DNA of 64,000 nucleotides from Polaribacter atrinae (GCF_038023995.1 NZ_CP150660.1:3842501-3906500); one strand, 5' to 3'; positions 12,704-21,884 are shown, counted from the first letter of the stretch. The notes: generated from the letters alone by a model not told the origin. A program made the numbers and translations.

Positions 12704-15655
12704 TCAATTTCTCGGATCTACCGCTACACTCATCTTTTTAGATTGAATTACATTCATACTACAAAATCCATAACGATTGGTGATTTTCCCATAACAACCA
12801 TAAATTCCCATTCCGTTTACTGGGTATTGATGTACAACATTTGTAAAATGTACGGCATCAAAATAATGACCATCTTGATCAATAAAAGTACTCAGTCTAA
12901 TTAATTTATTTTGAGATGTTTTGTTAAAGCGAGTAGTTACCAATAAACCATAAATTAAAACATTTTGATTTGTAAAATCAATCATTTGTTTTGCTTTAAT
13001 ACTTGGTAAAAAAGGTTCGGTTACTAGTTTAAAATAATCATGCACAGTAAACCCTAACAATTCCATTTCATCATAGACTTTTTCTAACCAATGAGATTCT
13101 AATTTTGGTAATTCATACTTTACTTGTTCTGTCTTAAAAAGCAATTCTTGTTTTGTTTTTTGTTTGGTAGCCTTCAATTTAAAAATAGCTTGCCATAATA
13201 GTTGCTTTTTGGTCTTATTAGTAAAACGAAAAGCATCAATTCTTATTAAAATGGTTAGTTGTTCAATACTAATTACAACACGATCTATAAAGTTTTCTAA
13301 AGAGGTAAAATCCCCATATAATTGCCTTTCTGTTAACAATCTTTGAATAGTTAAATGCTCTACACTTTTTAAATACCCAAAACCTAAATAAATAGTTTTA
13401 TCTATAACAATGTTAGGATGATTACTTCTATTGATACAGGGCAATTCAATAATTGCTCCTTGCATTTTTGCTTCATGGATATAATGTTCCGTTGAATAAA
13501 ATCCACCTCCATTATTTAAAACAGCCACCATAAACTCAATAGGGTAGTAACATTTTAAAAACATACTTTGATAACTCTCTACAGCATAAGAAGCCGAATG
13601 TCCTTTGGCAAAAGCATAGCCAGCAAAACTTTTAATTTGATTCCATACTTCAAAAATTAAAGCATCTTTATGCCCTTTTTTTCTACAGTTAGTAATAAAT
13701 TTATCTTCTACTGCTTTAAACTCTTTAAGAGAGCGATATTTTCCACTCATTCCTCTTCTTAAAACATCTGCCTCACCCAATGTTAAGTCAGCAAACTTAC
13801 TTGCCACCTTCATTACATCTTCTTGATATACCATTACACCATAGGTCTCTGGCATAATTTCTAACAAAATAGGATTCGCTTCTTTTCTTTTTTCTAGAAA
13901 ACGATGTCTTTTTATAAACTCATCTTTCATTCCTGATCCTGAAACTCCTGGTCTAATAATTGAACTTGCAGCCACTAAGCCTAAATAATCTTGGGTTTGT
14001 AGTTTTTGCATCAATCCTCGCATTGCTGGAGATTCTACATAATAAGCACCAATGGCTCCACCTAATTTTAATAAGTCATTTATCTTTTTATCTTTTTTAA
14101 AACTTTCAACATCTGTTATGTCTATCGGTGGATCATCAGGATTATTTTCTTTTATAATTTCTAAGGCTTCTTTAATTTTTGCCAAACCTCGTTGTCCTAA
14201 AATATCAAATTTAAAAACACCTACATCATCTGCAATGTTCATGTCAAACTGAACTGTTGGAAATCCTTTTGGAGGTAAGCTTGTTGCTGAATAATAATGA
14301 ATCGGTTTCTCTAAAATCAATATCCCTGCAGAATGGACACTAATATAATTTGGAAAACCTTCAATTAGTTTACCATATTTTAAAACTAGTTTGGCAATAT
14401 CATCTAATTGCTCTGTAGCAATACTTTTACTCAGTTTATCTATTTCTTCTTTAGGCAACCCAAAAACTTTCCCCAATTCTCTTATTACAGCTTTATACTT
14501 AAAAGTATTGTAGGTGGCTAAAAGTGCTGTGTTTTTAAAGCGTTTAAAAATATAGTTGGTAACATCTTCTCTATCTTTCCAAGAAAAGTCAATATCAAAA
14601 TCAGGCGGAGAAGCTCTAAAAGGATTGATAAAACGTTCAAAGTACAAATCTAATTCTACAGGATCTACATCTGTAATACCAATAATATAAGCAACAATAC
14701 TATTGGCACCACTCCCTCTTCCTACATGAAAGTAGCCTTTACTTTTTGCATAACTCACAATATCATAATTGATTAAAAAAAAGGAAACAAACTTTAAATC
14801 GATAATTACTTTCAATTCTTTCTCAAGTCGATCATGTACTTTTTGAGTTGGATTTTTATACCGTTTATGTAAGTTGTTTTTACATAAATGCAATAACATA
14901 CTGCAATCTTTTTCAAAAGTATTGCAATATTTTTTAAGGTTTTGGTTTTTTCTATCTTCGTGAAAGTCAAAAAAAGTATTACAACCTTGCAATACTTTTT
15001 CTGTGTTTGCAATACTTTTAGGAAACTCTTTATAAAACGCTAACAATTCTTTTCTTTCATGTATTACATCTGTGATAAGACATTGTTCTGTAGCAGGAAG
15101 TTTGCTTAATAAAGTATTGTTATCTATGGCACGTAACAATCTGTGTGCGTTAAAATCTTTTTTATTTCGGATGGTAACTTGTTGTTGTATCACAATTCTA
15201 TCTTCAAATTTCTTTAAATAAGAAAAACGGAGCTTATTAATTTCTGCAATAGAAACTCCAATAAATTCATTCTCTTTAAAAGAAATCATGTTTAACTGCA
15301 ATACTTTTTCAAACGGATAAATGATAAATACATCTTCTAAATAACTTGGAGTATCGGGAATATCGGTTTTAGATTCTAAAAAAACAGATAAGTATTGATT
15401 GATATTTTGAAAACCAACATTACTTTTTGCGATTGCTACAAATTGCTGGGAATTACCATTTCTAAAATCAACACCAATGACAGGTTTAATATGATACTTT
15501 TTAGCTTGTTGTATAAAATTCATACAAGCAGAAGTATTGTTGATATCTGTAAGCGCAATACTTTTGATATTGTTTTCTTTTGCGAGTTCTAGTAGTTCTA
15601 TTTCCGAAAACGTACCATAACGTAAGGAATAATAAGTATGACAGTTTAAATACAT
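12704..15655 (-). CDS. dnaE2: DNA polymerase III alpha subunit, DnaE2-like (error-prone type)
   Basis: 983 aa, shorter than the replicative DnaE. N-terminal PHP domain (HTYYSLRYGT, ALTDINN), then the C-family polymerase core with GRGSGA (312-317) and the catalytic PDFDIDF (351-357), the VYQEDVM and GEADVLRRGMSGK segments, and a C-terminal OB-fold-like region. Its coupling to a Y-family polymerase (11-bp gap) and a LexA-like repressor matches damage-inducible DnaE2/ImuC systems, so it is probably a translesion polymerase rather than the replicative enzyme. No clamp-binding motif was noticed. An 11-mer GCAATACTTTT recurs five times in its 5' half. Confidence 0.88.
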   Translation of the reverse strand: MYLNCHTYYSLRYGTFSEIELLELAKENNIKSIALTDINNTSACMNFIQQAKKYHIKPVIGVDFRNGNSQQFVAIAKSNVGFQNINQYLSVFLESKTDIPDTPSYLEDVFIIYPFEKVLQLNMISFKENEFIGVSIAEINKLRFSYLKKFEDRIVIQQQVTIRNKKDFNAHRLLRAIDNNTLLSKLPATEQCLITDVIHERKELLAFYKEFPKSIANTEKVLQGCNTFFDFHEDRKNQNLKKYCNTFEKDCSMLLHLCKNNLHKRYKNPTQKVHDRLEKELKVIIDLKFVSFFLINYDIVSYAKSKGYFHVGRGSGANSIVAYIIGITDVDPVELDLYFERFINPFRASPPDFDIDFSWKDREDVTNYIFKRFKNTALLATYNTFKYKAVIRELGKVFGLPKEEIDKLSKSIATEQLDDIAKLVLKYGKLIEGFPNYISVHSAGILILEKPIHYYSATSLPPKGFPTVQFDMNIADDVGVFKFDILGQRGLAKIKEALEIIKENNPDDPPIDITDVESFKKDKKINDLLKLGGAIGAYYVESPAMRGLMQKLQTQDYLGLVAASSIIRPGVSGSGMKDEFIKRHRFLEKRKEANPILLEIMPETYGVMVYQEDVMKVASKFADLTLGEADVLRRGMSGKYRSLKEFKAVEDKFITNCRKKGHKDALIFEVWNQIKSFAGYAFAKGHSASYAVESYQSMFLKCYYPIEFMVAVLNNGGGFYSTEHYIHEAKMQGAIIELPCINRSNHPNIVIDKTIYLGFGYLKSVEHLTIQRLLTERQLYGDFTSLENFIDRVVISIEQLTILIRIDAFRFTNKTKKQLLWQAIFKLKATKQKTKQELLFKTEQVKYELPKLESHWLEKVYDEMELLGFTVHDYFKLVTEPFLPSIKAKQMIDFTNQNVLIYGLLVTTRFNKTSQNKLIRLSTFIDQDGHYFDAVHFTNVVHQYPVNGMGIYGCYGKITNRYGFCSMNVIQSKKMSVAVDPRN

Positions 15656-15666
15656 AAAGCAATCAA

Positions 15667-16881
15667 TTATTGTTTTCTATGTGCAAGAACCAAAGGAGGT
15701 TCTCCATTAAAAGGATTGCTAAAACGACCAATAGATTTTGCTCCCATAGAAGCTGCTCTCATAATACTTTTATCTCCATATTTATTTCTAACGGTATCCA
15801 TTGCATTGTATAAATCCAATAGTTGCTCCGTATCATCAAACAAATTAATTTGGTAATTACCACTTACAATATCAGATACTTTTACACCCACCAATCGAAT
15901 TAATAATCTTCGTTGATATAATTTTTTAAATAATTCTAAAACAGCAGGAATGATAATGTGATCTGCACTTGTATAAGGAATTTTTATTTGTTTGTTATAC
16001 GTGTTAAAATCTGAATATCTAATTTTCACACTAATTACACCTGCCAACTTATCTCCTTTTCTCAATTGATAAGCTAAGTTTTCTGCCATTGCAAAAATGG
16101 TTTCTTTTAACTTTATCATATCAATAGTATCTTTTGTGTAGGTTCTTTCTGTGGATAAAGATTTACGTTCATGAAAAGCAATAATGGGTGGATTGTCTAT
16201 TCCATTGGCTCGTTTCCAAATAGTTTTTCCATTTTTCCCCAAAACGCTTATCATCATTTCTAAAGGCATTTCTTGAATTACTTTTATTTTTTCAACACCT
16301 AAATTCCTTAAAATTTGATACGTTTTTTCTCCAACTGATGGAATTTTACGAATTGATAATGGTGCCAGAAATTCTTTTTCAAAGCCTGCATCAATCAACA
16401 ATTTATTATTGGGTTTTGCTTCACCTGTTGCTACTTTAGATACGATTTTGTTTTGTGACATTCCAAAAGAAATAGGCAAACCACTTTCTTTTATAATTCG
16501 CTGACGTAATTCAGAAGCATATTTATAGCTTCCAAAAAAAGCATCCATTCCAGAAAGGTCTGCATAAAATTCATCAATACTCGCTTTTTCAAAAATGGGT
16601 ACTTTTTCTTTGATGATTTCTGTAACAATATTTGAGTATTTAGAATAAATACTCGTATCTCCTCTAATAACAATTGCTTCAGGACATAACTTTCTAGCAA
16701 TTTTCATAGACATGCCTGAATGCACTCCAAAAGTTCTTGTTTCATAACTACAAGCAGCCACAACTCCACGATCTCCTGTTCCGCCAACTAACAACGGTTT
16801 ATTTTGCAAACGACTATCAATCAATCGTTCACAAGAGACAAAAAAAGTGTCTAAATCGAGATGTAAAATATTTTTCTTCAC
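15667..16881 (-). CDS. dinB: DinB-like Y-family DNA polymerase (Pol IV)
   Basis: 404 aa. Palm-domain aspartates in LDLDTFF (D9, D11) and SIDE (101-104, ASIDEFYADLSG), a thumb helix-hairpin-helix (IRKIPSVGEKTYQILRNLGV) and a little-finger domain. QINLFDD (344-350) is a good beta-clamp-binding motif. Unlike ImuB-type relatives, the catalytic residues are intact, so it should synthesise DNA across lesions. First gene of the operon, 52 bp from the divergent LexA-like gene, sharing an operator-like inverted repeat. Confidence 0.92.
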   Translation of the reverse strand: MKKNILHLDLDTFFVSCERLIDSRLQNKPLLVGGTGDRGVVAACSYETRTFGVHSGMSMKIARKLCPEAIVIRGDTSIYSKYSNIVTEIIKEKVPIFEKASIDEFYADLSGMDAFFGSYKYASELRQRIIKESGLPISFGMSQNKIVSKVATGEAKPNNKLLIDAGFEKEFLAPLSIRKIPSVGEKTYQILRNLGVEKIKVIQEMPLEMMISVLGKNGKTIWKRANGIDNPPIIAFHERKSLSTERTYTKDTIDMIKLKETIFAMAENLAYQLRKGDKLAGVISVKIRYSDFNTYNKQIKIPYTSADHIIIPAVLELFKKLYQRRLLIRLVGVKVSDIVSGNYQINLFDDTEQLLDLYNAMDTVRNKYGDKSIMRAASMGAKSIGRFSNPFNGEPPLVLAHRKQ

Positions 16882-16896
16882 GGTGTAAAATTAGGT

Positions 16897-16914
16897 ACAA
16901 ATTCATACATTTGT
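16897..16914. promoter_or_regulatory. divergent promoter/operator between dinB and LexA-like gene
   Basis: The perfect inverted repeat ACAAAT-TCATAC-ATTTGT lies in the 52-bp gap. Its right part belongs to TACATTTGT (16906-16914), an exact TAnnTTTG promoter box reading toward the LexA-like gene; the opposite strand reads TGAATTTGT, one base off that consensus toward dinB. A repressor bound here could block both promoters, as expected for an autoregulated SOS switch. Confidence 0.6.
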
Positions 16915-16933
16915 TGCTCAATATTGTAGCATT

Positions 16934-17707
16934 ATGAGTAGTTTATCAAAAAACATCAAACATTTAAGAAGGTTAAAAGGGCTAACACAAGAGTTTTTGG
17001 CGGAAGAATTGTCGGTAACAAGATCAAGAATAAGCTCTTATGAAGAGAGTAGGTCGTCACCTAGCATAGAATTTTTGATAGATTTTTCTGATTACTTTAA
17101 GCTGCCAATAGATATTATTGTAAGAAATGATTTGACAAAAGCAAAAGATGTTTCTTTTATTGAAGTCGGAAACAAAAGAGTACTATTTCCGATAAGTGTT
17201 GATACTGAAAATGAAAATTTGATTGAGGTGGTTTCTGCAAAAACTTCTGCTGGTTATTTATTGGGTTATGATGATCCTGAATATATTGAACAATTGCAAA
17301 AAATAAAATTACCTTTTTTACCAACAGGAAAACACAGAGCTTTTCCTATAAAAGGAGATTCTATGTTGCCTATGAAAGATGGTTCTTATGTAGTAGCTGA
17401 ATTTGTAGAAAATATTACAGATGTTAAAAATGGAACGTCTTATATCATAGTCACTAAAAATGATGGTATGACCTACAAACGAGTGTATGATCAAATTGAA
17501 GAAAAAGGAAGTTTACTTTTAAAACCAGATAACAGAGAATATCAGTCTTATGAAGTTCCCTTAGAGGAAGTTTTAGAACTTTGGAAATTTACTTGTAGCA
17601 TAAATACGCAAGAGTATGAAGAACACGAACTAAAATTGAGTAGTATTATGCAAATGTTTAATGGATTAGGGGTGGAATTAGAGGCTTTGAAGAAGTCTTT
17701 GGTTTAG
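16934..17707 (+). CDS. LexA-like repressor (XRE HTH + S24 self-cleaving domain)
   Basis: 257 aa. Residues 5-65 form an XRE helix-turn-helix (IKHLRRLKGLTQEFLAEELSVTRSRISSYEE). The C-terminal half is an S24/LexA-type domain with a cleavage site A106-G107 (TSAGYLLGY), nucleophile S143 (FPIKGDSML) and general base K182 (GMTYKRVY). All three are present, so RecA-stimulated self-cleavage is expected. It is divergent from the dinB-dnaE2-recombinase operon and probably represses it. It is more like phage CI repressors than canonical LexA (winged helix), so the operator should not be the classic LexA box. Confidence 0.88.
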   Translation: MSSLSKNIKHLRRLKGLTQEFLAEELSVTRSRISSYEESRSSPSIEFLIDFSDYFKLPIDIIVRNDLTKAKDVSFIEVGNKRVLFPISVDTENENLIEVVSAKTSAGYLLGYDDPEYIEQLQKIKLPFLPTGKHRAFPIKGDSMLPMKDGSYVVAEFVENITDVKNGTSYIIVTKNDGMTYKRVYDQIEEKGSLLLKPDNREYQSYEVPLEEVLELWKFTCSINTQEYEEHELKLSSIMQMFNGLGVELEALKKSLV

Positions 17708-18352
17708 TAATTTAGGGTCTAAGTTAAATACTGTTTCAAGTAGAAAATTTTGCGATTCGAGATCAGAAATTAGTTTTTCTTTATTTTTTTTAGGTGCCTT
17801 TTTTGTTTTTTCTTTCTTAGTGATGTTTTCAGTTAAAAAGGCATTAGGGTCTATCTCTCTTTTATACCTCTCTATATAAGACGGAAAAGCTTTGTCTATA
17901 GATTGCCTATGTTCTTTAAAATAGGAGGATTGTAGAGAGAATAGACTGTAATATTTTTGATAATCATTTTTAAATCTTCTCTTAATATCGCCTAACATTA
18001 AGTCAGAAAAATAATCCATAGCCATTATATGGTCTTTATAGTTTTCTAAAATAAATATAAATTGATTTTCATTTAAGTCGTTGTGTAAATCAACTAATTC
18101 AAACAAATTCTCTCTAAGTTTTGTGTTTTTTTTTAGAATGTCGAACGTAATTTCATTTTCATCCATAAATATAACTTCCATTTTTTTACTTGCATAGGCA
18201 ATCCTATCAAATAACCATTCAATAGCATGAATTTGTTCTTTTTCTAAGTAGTGGCTGAAGTAGTCTAATGGTGCGTAAAATACAAGAGGGTAACTAGCTT
18301 TATCTCTTAACTTATTATAAATTTCACTATTTTTATTCTTTTTATTTTTCAT
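17678..18352 (-). CDS. unknown 224-aa protein next to an integrase
   Basis: Hydrophilic, helical protein with a lysine-rich linker (TKKEKTKKAPKKNKEKL) before its last 30 residues; no recognised domain. Its 3' end overlaps the end of the LexA-like gene by 30 bp on the opposite strand. Its ATG overlaps the last base of the upstream integrase gene, so the two are probably co-translated. It may be an accessory factor of the integrase's element, which is only a positional inference. Confidence 0.6.
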   Translation of the reverse strand: MKNKKNKNSEIYNKLRDKASYPLVFYAPLDYFSHYLEKEQIHAIEWLFDRIAYASKKMEVIFMDENEITFDILKKNTKLRENLFELVDLHNDLNENQFIFILENYKDHIMAMDYFSDLMLGDIKRRFKNDYQKYYSLFSLQSSYFKEHRQSIDKAFPSYIERYKREIDPNAFLTENITKKEKTKKAPKKNKEKLISDLESQNFLLETVFNLDPKLLNQRLLQSL

Positions 18353-19722
18353 TATTTTGAGAATAAATTAGAATAATCTTTAGGTAATTCAGCGTCAATA
18401 TTTCTTAAATACTTTTCTAAAGAGGTCATAGATTTATGTCCAGTTATTAACATCAATTCACTTTTAGCTTCAAAAGGAGATTTTGTTTTACGAAGGTTAT
18501 TGTATAAAACAAATATAAATGTATGTCTAAAACTATAAATAGTATAATCTCCATCTAGCTGAAAATGTTTTTTTACAATTTTAAACCTTTTAGAGAAGTG
18601 GTCCCTACGGTTGTTGTCTGTAGCTATCCAAAAATCTCCAAACTTATTCGGAGAGAAAAGGTAAGTTTCTTTATCAAGTTTACTTAAATCGGGCAATTCT
18701 TTTAAAAGTATGTCTGGTATTATTTTAGTTTTTAAAGGACTATTTTTGGCTTTAAACTGCATTGTATTATTTTCTAAATCAATGTCTTTTATTTTTAGTC
18801 GACAAATCTCTACGGGTCTGATTAAAGAATAAGAAACAAATTTTATAAATAAAGACATTATTTTATCTTCTTTATCTAGATAATTGAATATTTCTATTTG
18901 TTTCTCTTCTGTAAACCGTTTGTGTTTTTCTGGTTTAGTTTTCAAAATAGGGATACCTATAATATAATTTTCCTTAACGTATTCATTATTTTTAAGAACT
19001 TGAAATAAGCTGCCTAATTCTACTCTATAATTATTGTGGTTTCTAGCACTTGTATTTAAAAGGATACTATTTAAGTAAGATACAAGGTCTTGCCTATTAA
19101 TTTCTGAAATATATTTTATCTCAGGTTTCGTTTCTGCTAACCATTTTGTAAAATGAATACTTTTTCTTTTATAGTCATAAATTGTATTTTCTTTTACAAC
19201 TTTTGCTTTTAGGTCTAAAGCAAATTCAAAAGCATCATTAATTAATAGACTATTAATATCTTTTTTATATTCTGTTGTTCTTTTATCAGTAGGTTTCTCT
19301 TCGATATTTTTGTCTAAAACTATTTCTTTAGCAATTTTTTCAATAGTTTTTTTTTGTGCTGTCTTTGGTACTACTTTTTCTTCCTTAGGAGGATTAATTT
19401 CATTGTATAATTCTTCATTATTTCCAAAAGGGTTATATCCCTTCTTTAATAGAATGAGTAAATTTTTTCTATGTGAAGTTAAAATAGCTAAACGTTCTTC
19501 TTTTGTTTTATAAAAATTTGCTTTTCCATAAATATTTTGCATTCTTTTTAATTTACCCGTTTTAGGGCATCTAAAAGAAAAATAAACATACCATCGTTTT
19601 GATAAATTTTCTTTAGCAGAATATATTTTGGGAATAGAGAATTGTTTTTTGTTTTCCAAATCGTGTTCTAAATCGTGTTCAATTTTGGAGTTAAAGGTAA
19701 GGAATTCTTGAATGTTATGCAT
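18352..19722 (-). CDS. tyrosine-type site-specific integrase
   Basis: About 456 aa from the ATG at 19722. Phage-integrase SAM-like region near 200-260 (TKWLAETKPEIKYISEINRQDLVSYL) and catalytic motifs: R in SLIRPVEICRL, H-x-x-R in YSFRHTF, H in ITGHKSMTS and Y in YLRNID. The ATG at 19740 lies in the loop of the tRNA-Met terminator hairpin; the one chosen is at the end of its U-tract. Adjacent to tRNA-Met, so a tRNA-targeting genomic-island integrase is likely. No second copy of the tRNA 3' end was noticed in the window. Confidence 0.85.
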   Translation of the reverse strand: MHNIQEFLTFNSKIEHDLEHDLENKKQFSIPKIYSAKENLSKRWYVYFSFRCPKTGKLKRMQNIYGKANFYKTKEERLAILTSHRKNLLILLKKGYNPFGNNEELYNEINPPKEEKVVPKTAQKKTIEKIAKEIVLDKNIEEKPTDKRTTEYKKDINSLLINDAFEFALDLKAKVVKENTIYDYKRKSIHFTKWLAETKPEIKYISEINRQDLVSYLNSILLNTSARNHNNYRVELGSLFQVLKNNEYVKENYIIGIPILKTKPEKHKRFTEEKQIEIFNYLDKEDKIMSLFIKFVSYSLIRPVEICRLKIKDIDLENNTMQFKAKNSPLKTKIIPDILLKELPDLSKLDKETYLFSPNKFGDFWIATDNNRRDHFSKRFKIVKKHFQLDGDYTIYSFRHTFIFVLYNNLRKTKSPFEAKSELMLITGHKSMTSLEKYLRNIDAELPKDYSNLFSK

Positions 19723-19752
19723 AAAAAAACAGTTTAGCATGAACTAAACTGT
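19723..19752 (-). terminator. intrinsic terminator of tRNA-Met
   Basis: Perfect 9-bp stem ACAGTTTAG/CTAAACTGT with a 6-nt loop, followed on the minus strand by seven T. It overlaps the possible first start codon of the downstream integrase. Confidence 0.85.
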
Positions 19753-19775
19753 TGTTTTGTAGGTGATTTTACTTG

Positions 19776-19849
19776 TAGCGAGAACGGGATTTGAACCCGT
19801 GACCTCAGGGTTATGAATCCTGCGCTCTAACCAACTGAGCTACCTCGCC
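19776..19849 (-). tRNA. tRNA-Met (CAT anticodon)
   Basis: 74 nt cloverleaf on the minus strand, beginning GGCGAGGTAGCTCAG, with anticodon loop TTCATAA and T-arm GGTTCAAATCC. Acceptor stem closes with two G.T pairs. CCA is not encoded. The CAT anticodon could also belong to a lysidine-modified tRNA-Ile, but overall form fits elongator Met. Confidence 0.9.
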
Positions 19850-19957
19850 ATTTGTTTGAGGCTGCAAATATAATAGAATTTTACAAACTGACAAGAAGTG
19901 TTTTAAATTTTTTTAAAATAAAATTATTAACTATCTTGTCAACCTAAGAAAATAATA

Positions 19958-20341
19958 ATGGATAAAATAAAATTCGAATTAGAAATTTCAATTCACGCAT
20001 CACCTCACATGTTGTATCAGTACATCTCATCTCCTTCTAATTTACAAGAATGGTTTGCAGATAAAGTTAACTCTAGAGGTAAAGAATATAGTTTTACTTG
20101 GGAAGGAGAAGAAGAAATTGCAGAATTAATTACTAAGAAAACAGATGAGCGAATTCGTTTTAAATGGTTAGAAAGTGAAGGGGATGATAGTTTTTTTGAA
20201 ATTAAAATTCAAGTAGATGCTTTAACAAAAGATGTTTCTTTAATTATTACAGATTTTGCTGATGATGAAGATGATGTAGAAGAAGCGAAACAGCTATGGG
20301 AAAATCAAATTGATGAATTAAGACACACTATAGGTGCTTAA
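19958..20341 (+). CDS. START-like (AHSA1-type) domain protein
   Basis: 127 aa, single domain. The pattern FELEISIHASPHMLYQYISSPSNLQEWFADKV followed by beta strands (YSFTWEGEEEIAEL, IRFKWLE, FEIKIQVD, SLIITDFAD) and a C-terminal helix (WENQIDELRHTIG) fits the START/AHSA1 ligand-binding fold common in Bacteroidota. Ligand unknown; cytoplasmic. Monocistronic, ending in a terminator at 20424-20451. Confidence 0.88.
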   Translation: MDKIKFELEISIHASPHMLYQYISSPSNLQEWFADKVNSRGKEYSFTWEGEEEIAELITKKTDERIRFKWLESEGDDSFFEIKIQVDALTKDVSLIITDFADDEDDVEEAKQLWENQIDELRHTIGA

Positions 20342-20423
20342 GTTTTAACCTTTAATAGGTAGCAGTATTATTCTGTTAAAAACTTGAAGTATTTTGTGGT
20401 TCAATACATATTATTAAAATATA

Positions 20424-20451
20424 AAACTCAACATTATTGTTGAGTTTTTTT
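20424..20451 (+). terminator. intrinsic terminator after START-like gene
   Basis: Stem AAAACTCAACA/TGTTGAGTTTT with TTAT loop and a T-run. Confidence 0.85.
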
Positions 20452-20505
20452 ATGCTAAAATATTTTAAAAAGCATTAATTTTGCAAGGCTAAAAAAAATG
20501 TATTT

Positions 20506-21339
20506 ATGATTAACTTTAATGGAGCGTTATTAAATCCAGAAAATATAAAATTATCATCAGAAAATAGAGCTTTTAAATATGGGGATGCCATTTTTGAGAC
20601 TGTAAAAGTGATGCATAAAAAAGTGATTTTTTGGGAAGATCATTATTTTAGATTAATGGCCTCTATGAGAATGTTACGTATGAAAATTCCTATGGAATTT
20701 ACTTTAGAATTTTTAGAACAAGAAATTTTAAAAACAGTTGCAGCTCAAGGTGATGCAAATACATATAGAGTTCGTTTAAATATTTTTAGAAAAGACGGTG
20801 GTTTGTATACGCCTAAAACTAATAAAATAGATTACACTATAGAAGCTTCAGAAAGTTCTTATCAGATAAAAGAAACTTATTCTTTAGATGTTTATAAAGA
20901 TTTCTACAATTACTCAGGGCTTTTATCAACCATAAAAACCAATAATAGAATGCTGAATACTTTGGCTAGTATTTTTGCTGATGAAAATGATTTAGACAAT
21001 TGTATTTTATTAAATGAAAAAAAGGGAGTAGTAGAGGTAACTAACGGAAATATATTTATAATTAAAGGAGGTGTTATAAAAACGCCAGCACTTACAGAAG
21101 GTTGTATAAAAGGTATTATTCGTAATAAAGTGATTGATATTTTGTCTAAAAACAAAGATTTTACATTAGAAGAAACTTCAATATCTCCTTTTGAAGTACA
21201 AAAAGCAGACGAAGTATTTATTACAAATGCAATTATTGGTGTTCAACCAGTTACTGGTTATAAGAAAAAAGTATTTACTACGGAAGTTGGAAAAAAAATA
21301 GCAGGTAATTTAAAAGTATTACAAATTACAGGTGTTTAA
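20506..21339 (+). CDS. class IV aminotransferase (PabC/IlvE-like)
   Basis: 277 aa PLP enzyme of fold type IV. Visible landmarks: an N-terminal FNGALLNPENI and RAFKYGDAIFETVKV, a lysine in STIKTNNRM at about residue 144 as the PLP-lysine candidate, LNEKKGVVEVTNGNIFI, and TPALTEGCIKGIIRNKVI. The family includes aminodeoxychorismate lyase, branched-chain and D-amino acid aminotransferases; the sequence alone does not decide, although the size and TPALTEGCIKG segment fit PabC-like lyases of folate synthesis. Its end overlaps the convergent yqgE gene by 4 bp. Confidence 0.85.
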   Translation: MINFNGALLNPENIKLSSENRAFKYGDAIFETVKVMHKKVIFWEDHYFRLMASMRMLRMKIPMEFTLEFLEQEILKTVAAQGDANTYRVRLNIFRKDGGLYTPKTNKIDYTIEASESSYQIKETYSLDVYKDFYNYSGLLSTIKTNNRMLNTLASIFADENDLDNCILLNEKKGVVEVTNGNIFIIKGGVIKTPALTEGCIKGIIRNKVIDILSKNKDFTLEETSISPFEVQKADEVFITNAIIGVQPVTGYKKKVFTTEVGKKIAGNLKVLQITGV

Positions 21340-21884
21340 TTTAAGTTGAAATCACTAGGAGCATTTGCCCAAAGCTTATAATTGCCTCCTTTTTGTAATA
21401 ATTTATTTTTCCATAGGCTTTCATTGTCCATAGAAAAAATATTTTCGAAATCATTGTCGCCAACAAACCACGAATTTTGATTCATTTCTTGGTCTAGTTG
21501 TTCTTTACCCCAACCAGAATAGCCTAAGAAAAAACGAATATCAGATACTTTTAAGGTATCAGTATTTAATAAGTCTTTTAAACACTCAAAGCTTCCTCCC
21601 CAAAATATTCCGTTGGCAACTTCTATACTATCCGGGAGTAGCTGTGGAACTTTGTGTACAAAGTATAAATTATCTTGTTCTACAGGACCTCCTTGATATA
21701 CAGGAAAATCACAATCAATCTCTGGTAGTAGATCATTAATCGTATAATCTAGAGGTCTATTTAAGATAAAGCCAACAGAATTAATTGCGGTATGTTCTGT
21801 TAGTAAGACTATGGTTCTATTAAATGCGCTATCATTTAAAATAGCAGGTTCTGCAATTAATAATTTACCTTTATTTAGTTTCAA
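21336..21884 (-). CDS. YqgE/AlgH family protein
   Basis: 182 aa. Starts KGKLLIAEPAILNDSAFNRTIVLLTEH, continues GFILNRPLDYTINDLLPE, VYQGGPVEQDNLYFVHK and FFLGYSGWGKEQLDQEM, all hallmark segments of the family. Conserved, soluble, function unresolved; AlgH was implicated in alginate regulation in Pseudomonas. Lies between the aminotransferase and HU genes, as commonly seen in Flavobacteriaceae. Confidence 0.93.
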   Translation of the reverse strand: MKLNKGKLLIAEPAILNDSAFNRTIVLLTEHTAINSVGFILNRPLDYTINDLLPEIDCDFPVYQGGPVEQDNLYFVHKVPQLLPDSIEVANGIFWGGSFECLKDLLNTDTLKVSDIRFFLGYSGWGKEQLDQEMNQNSWFVGDNDFENIFSMDNESLWKNKLLQKGGNYKLWANAPSDFNLN

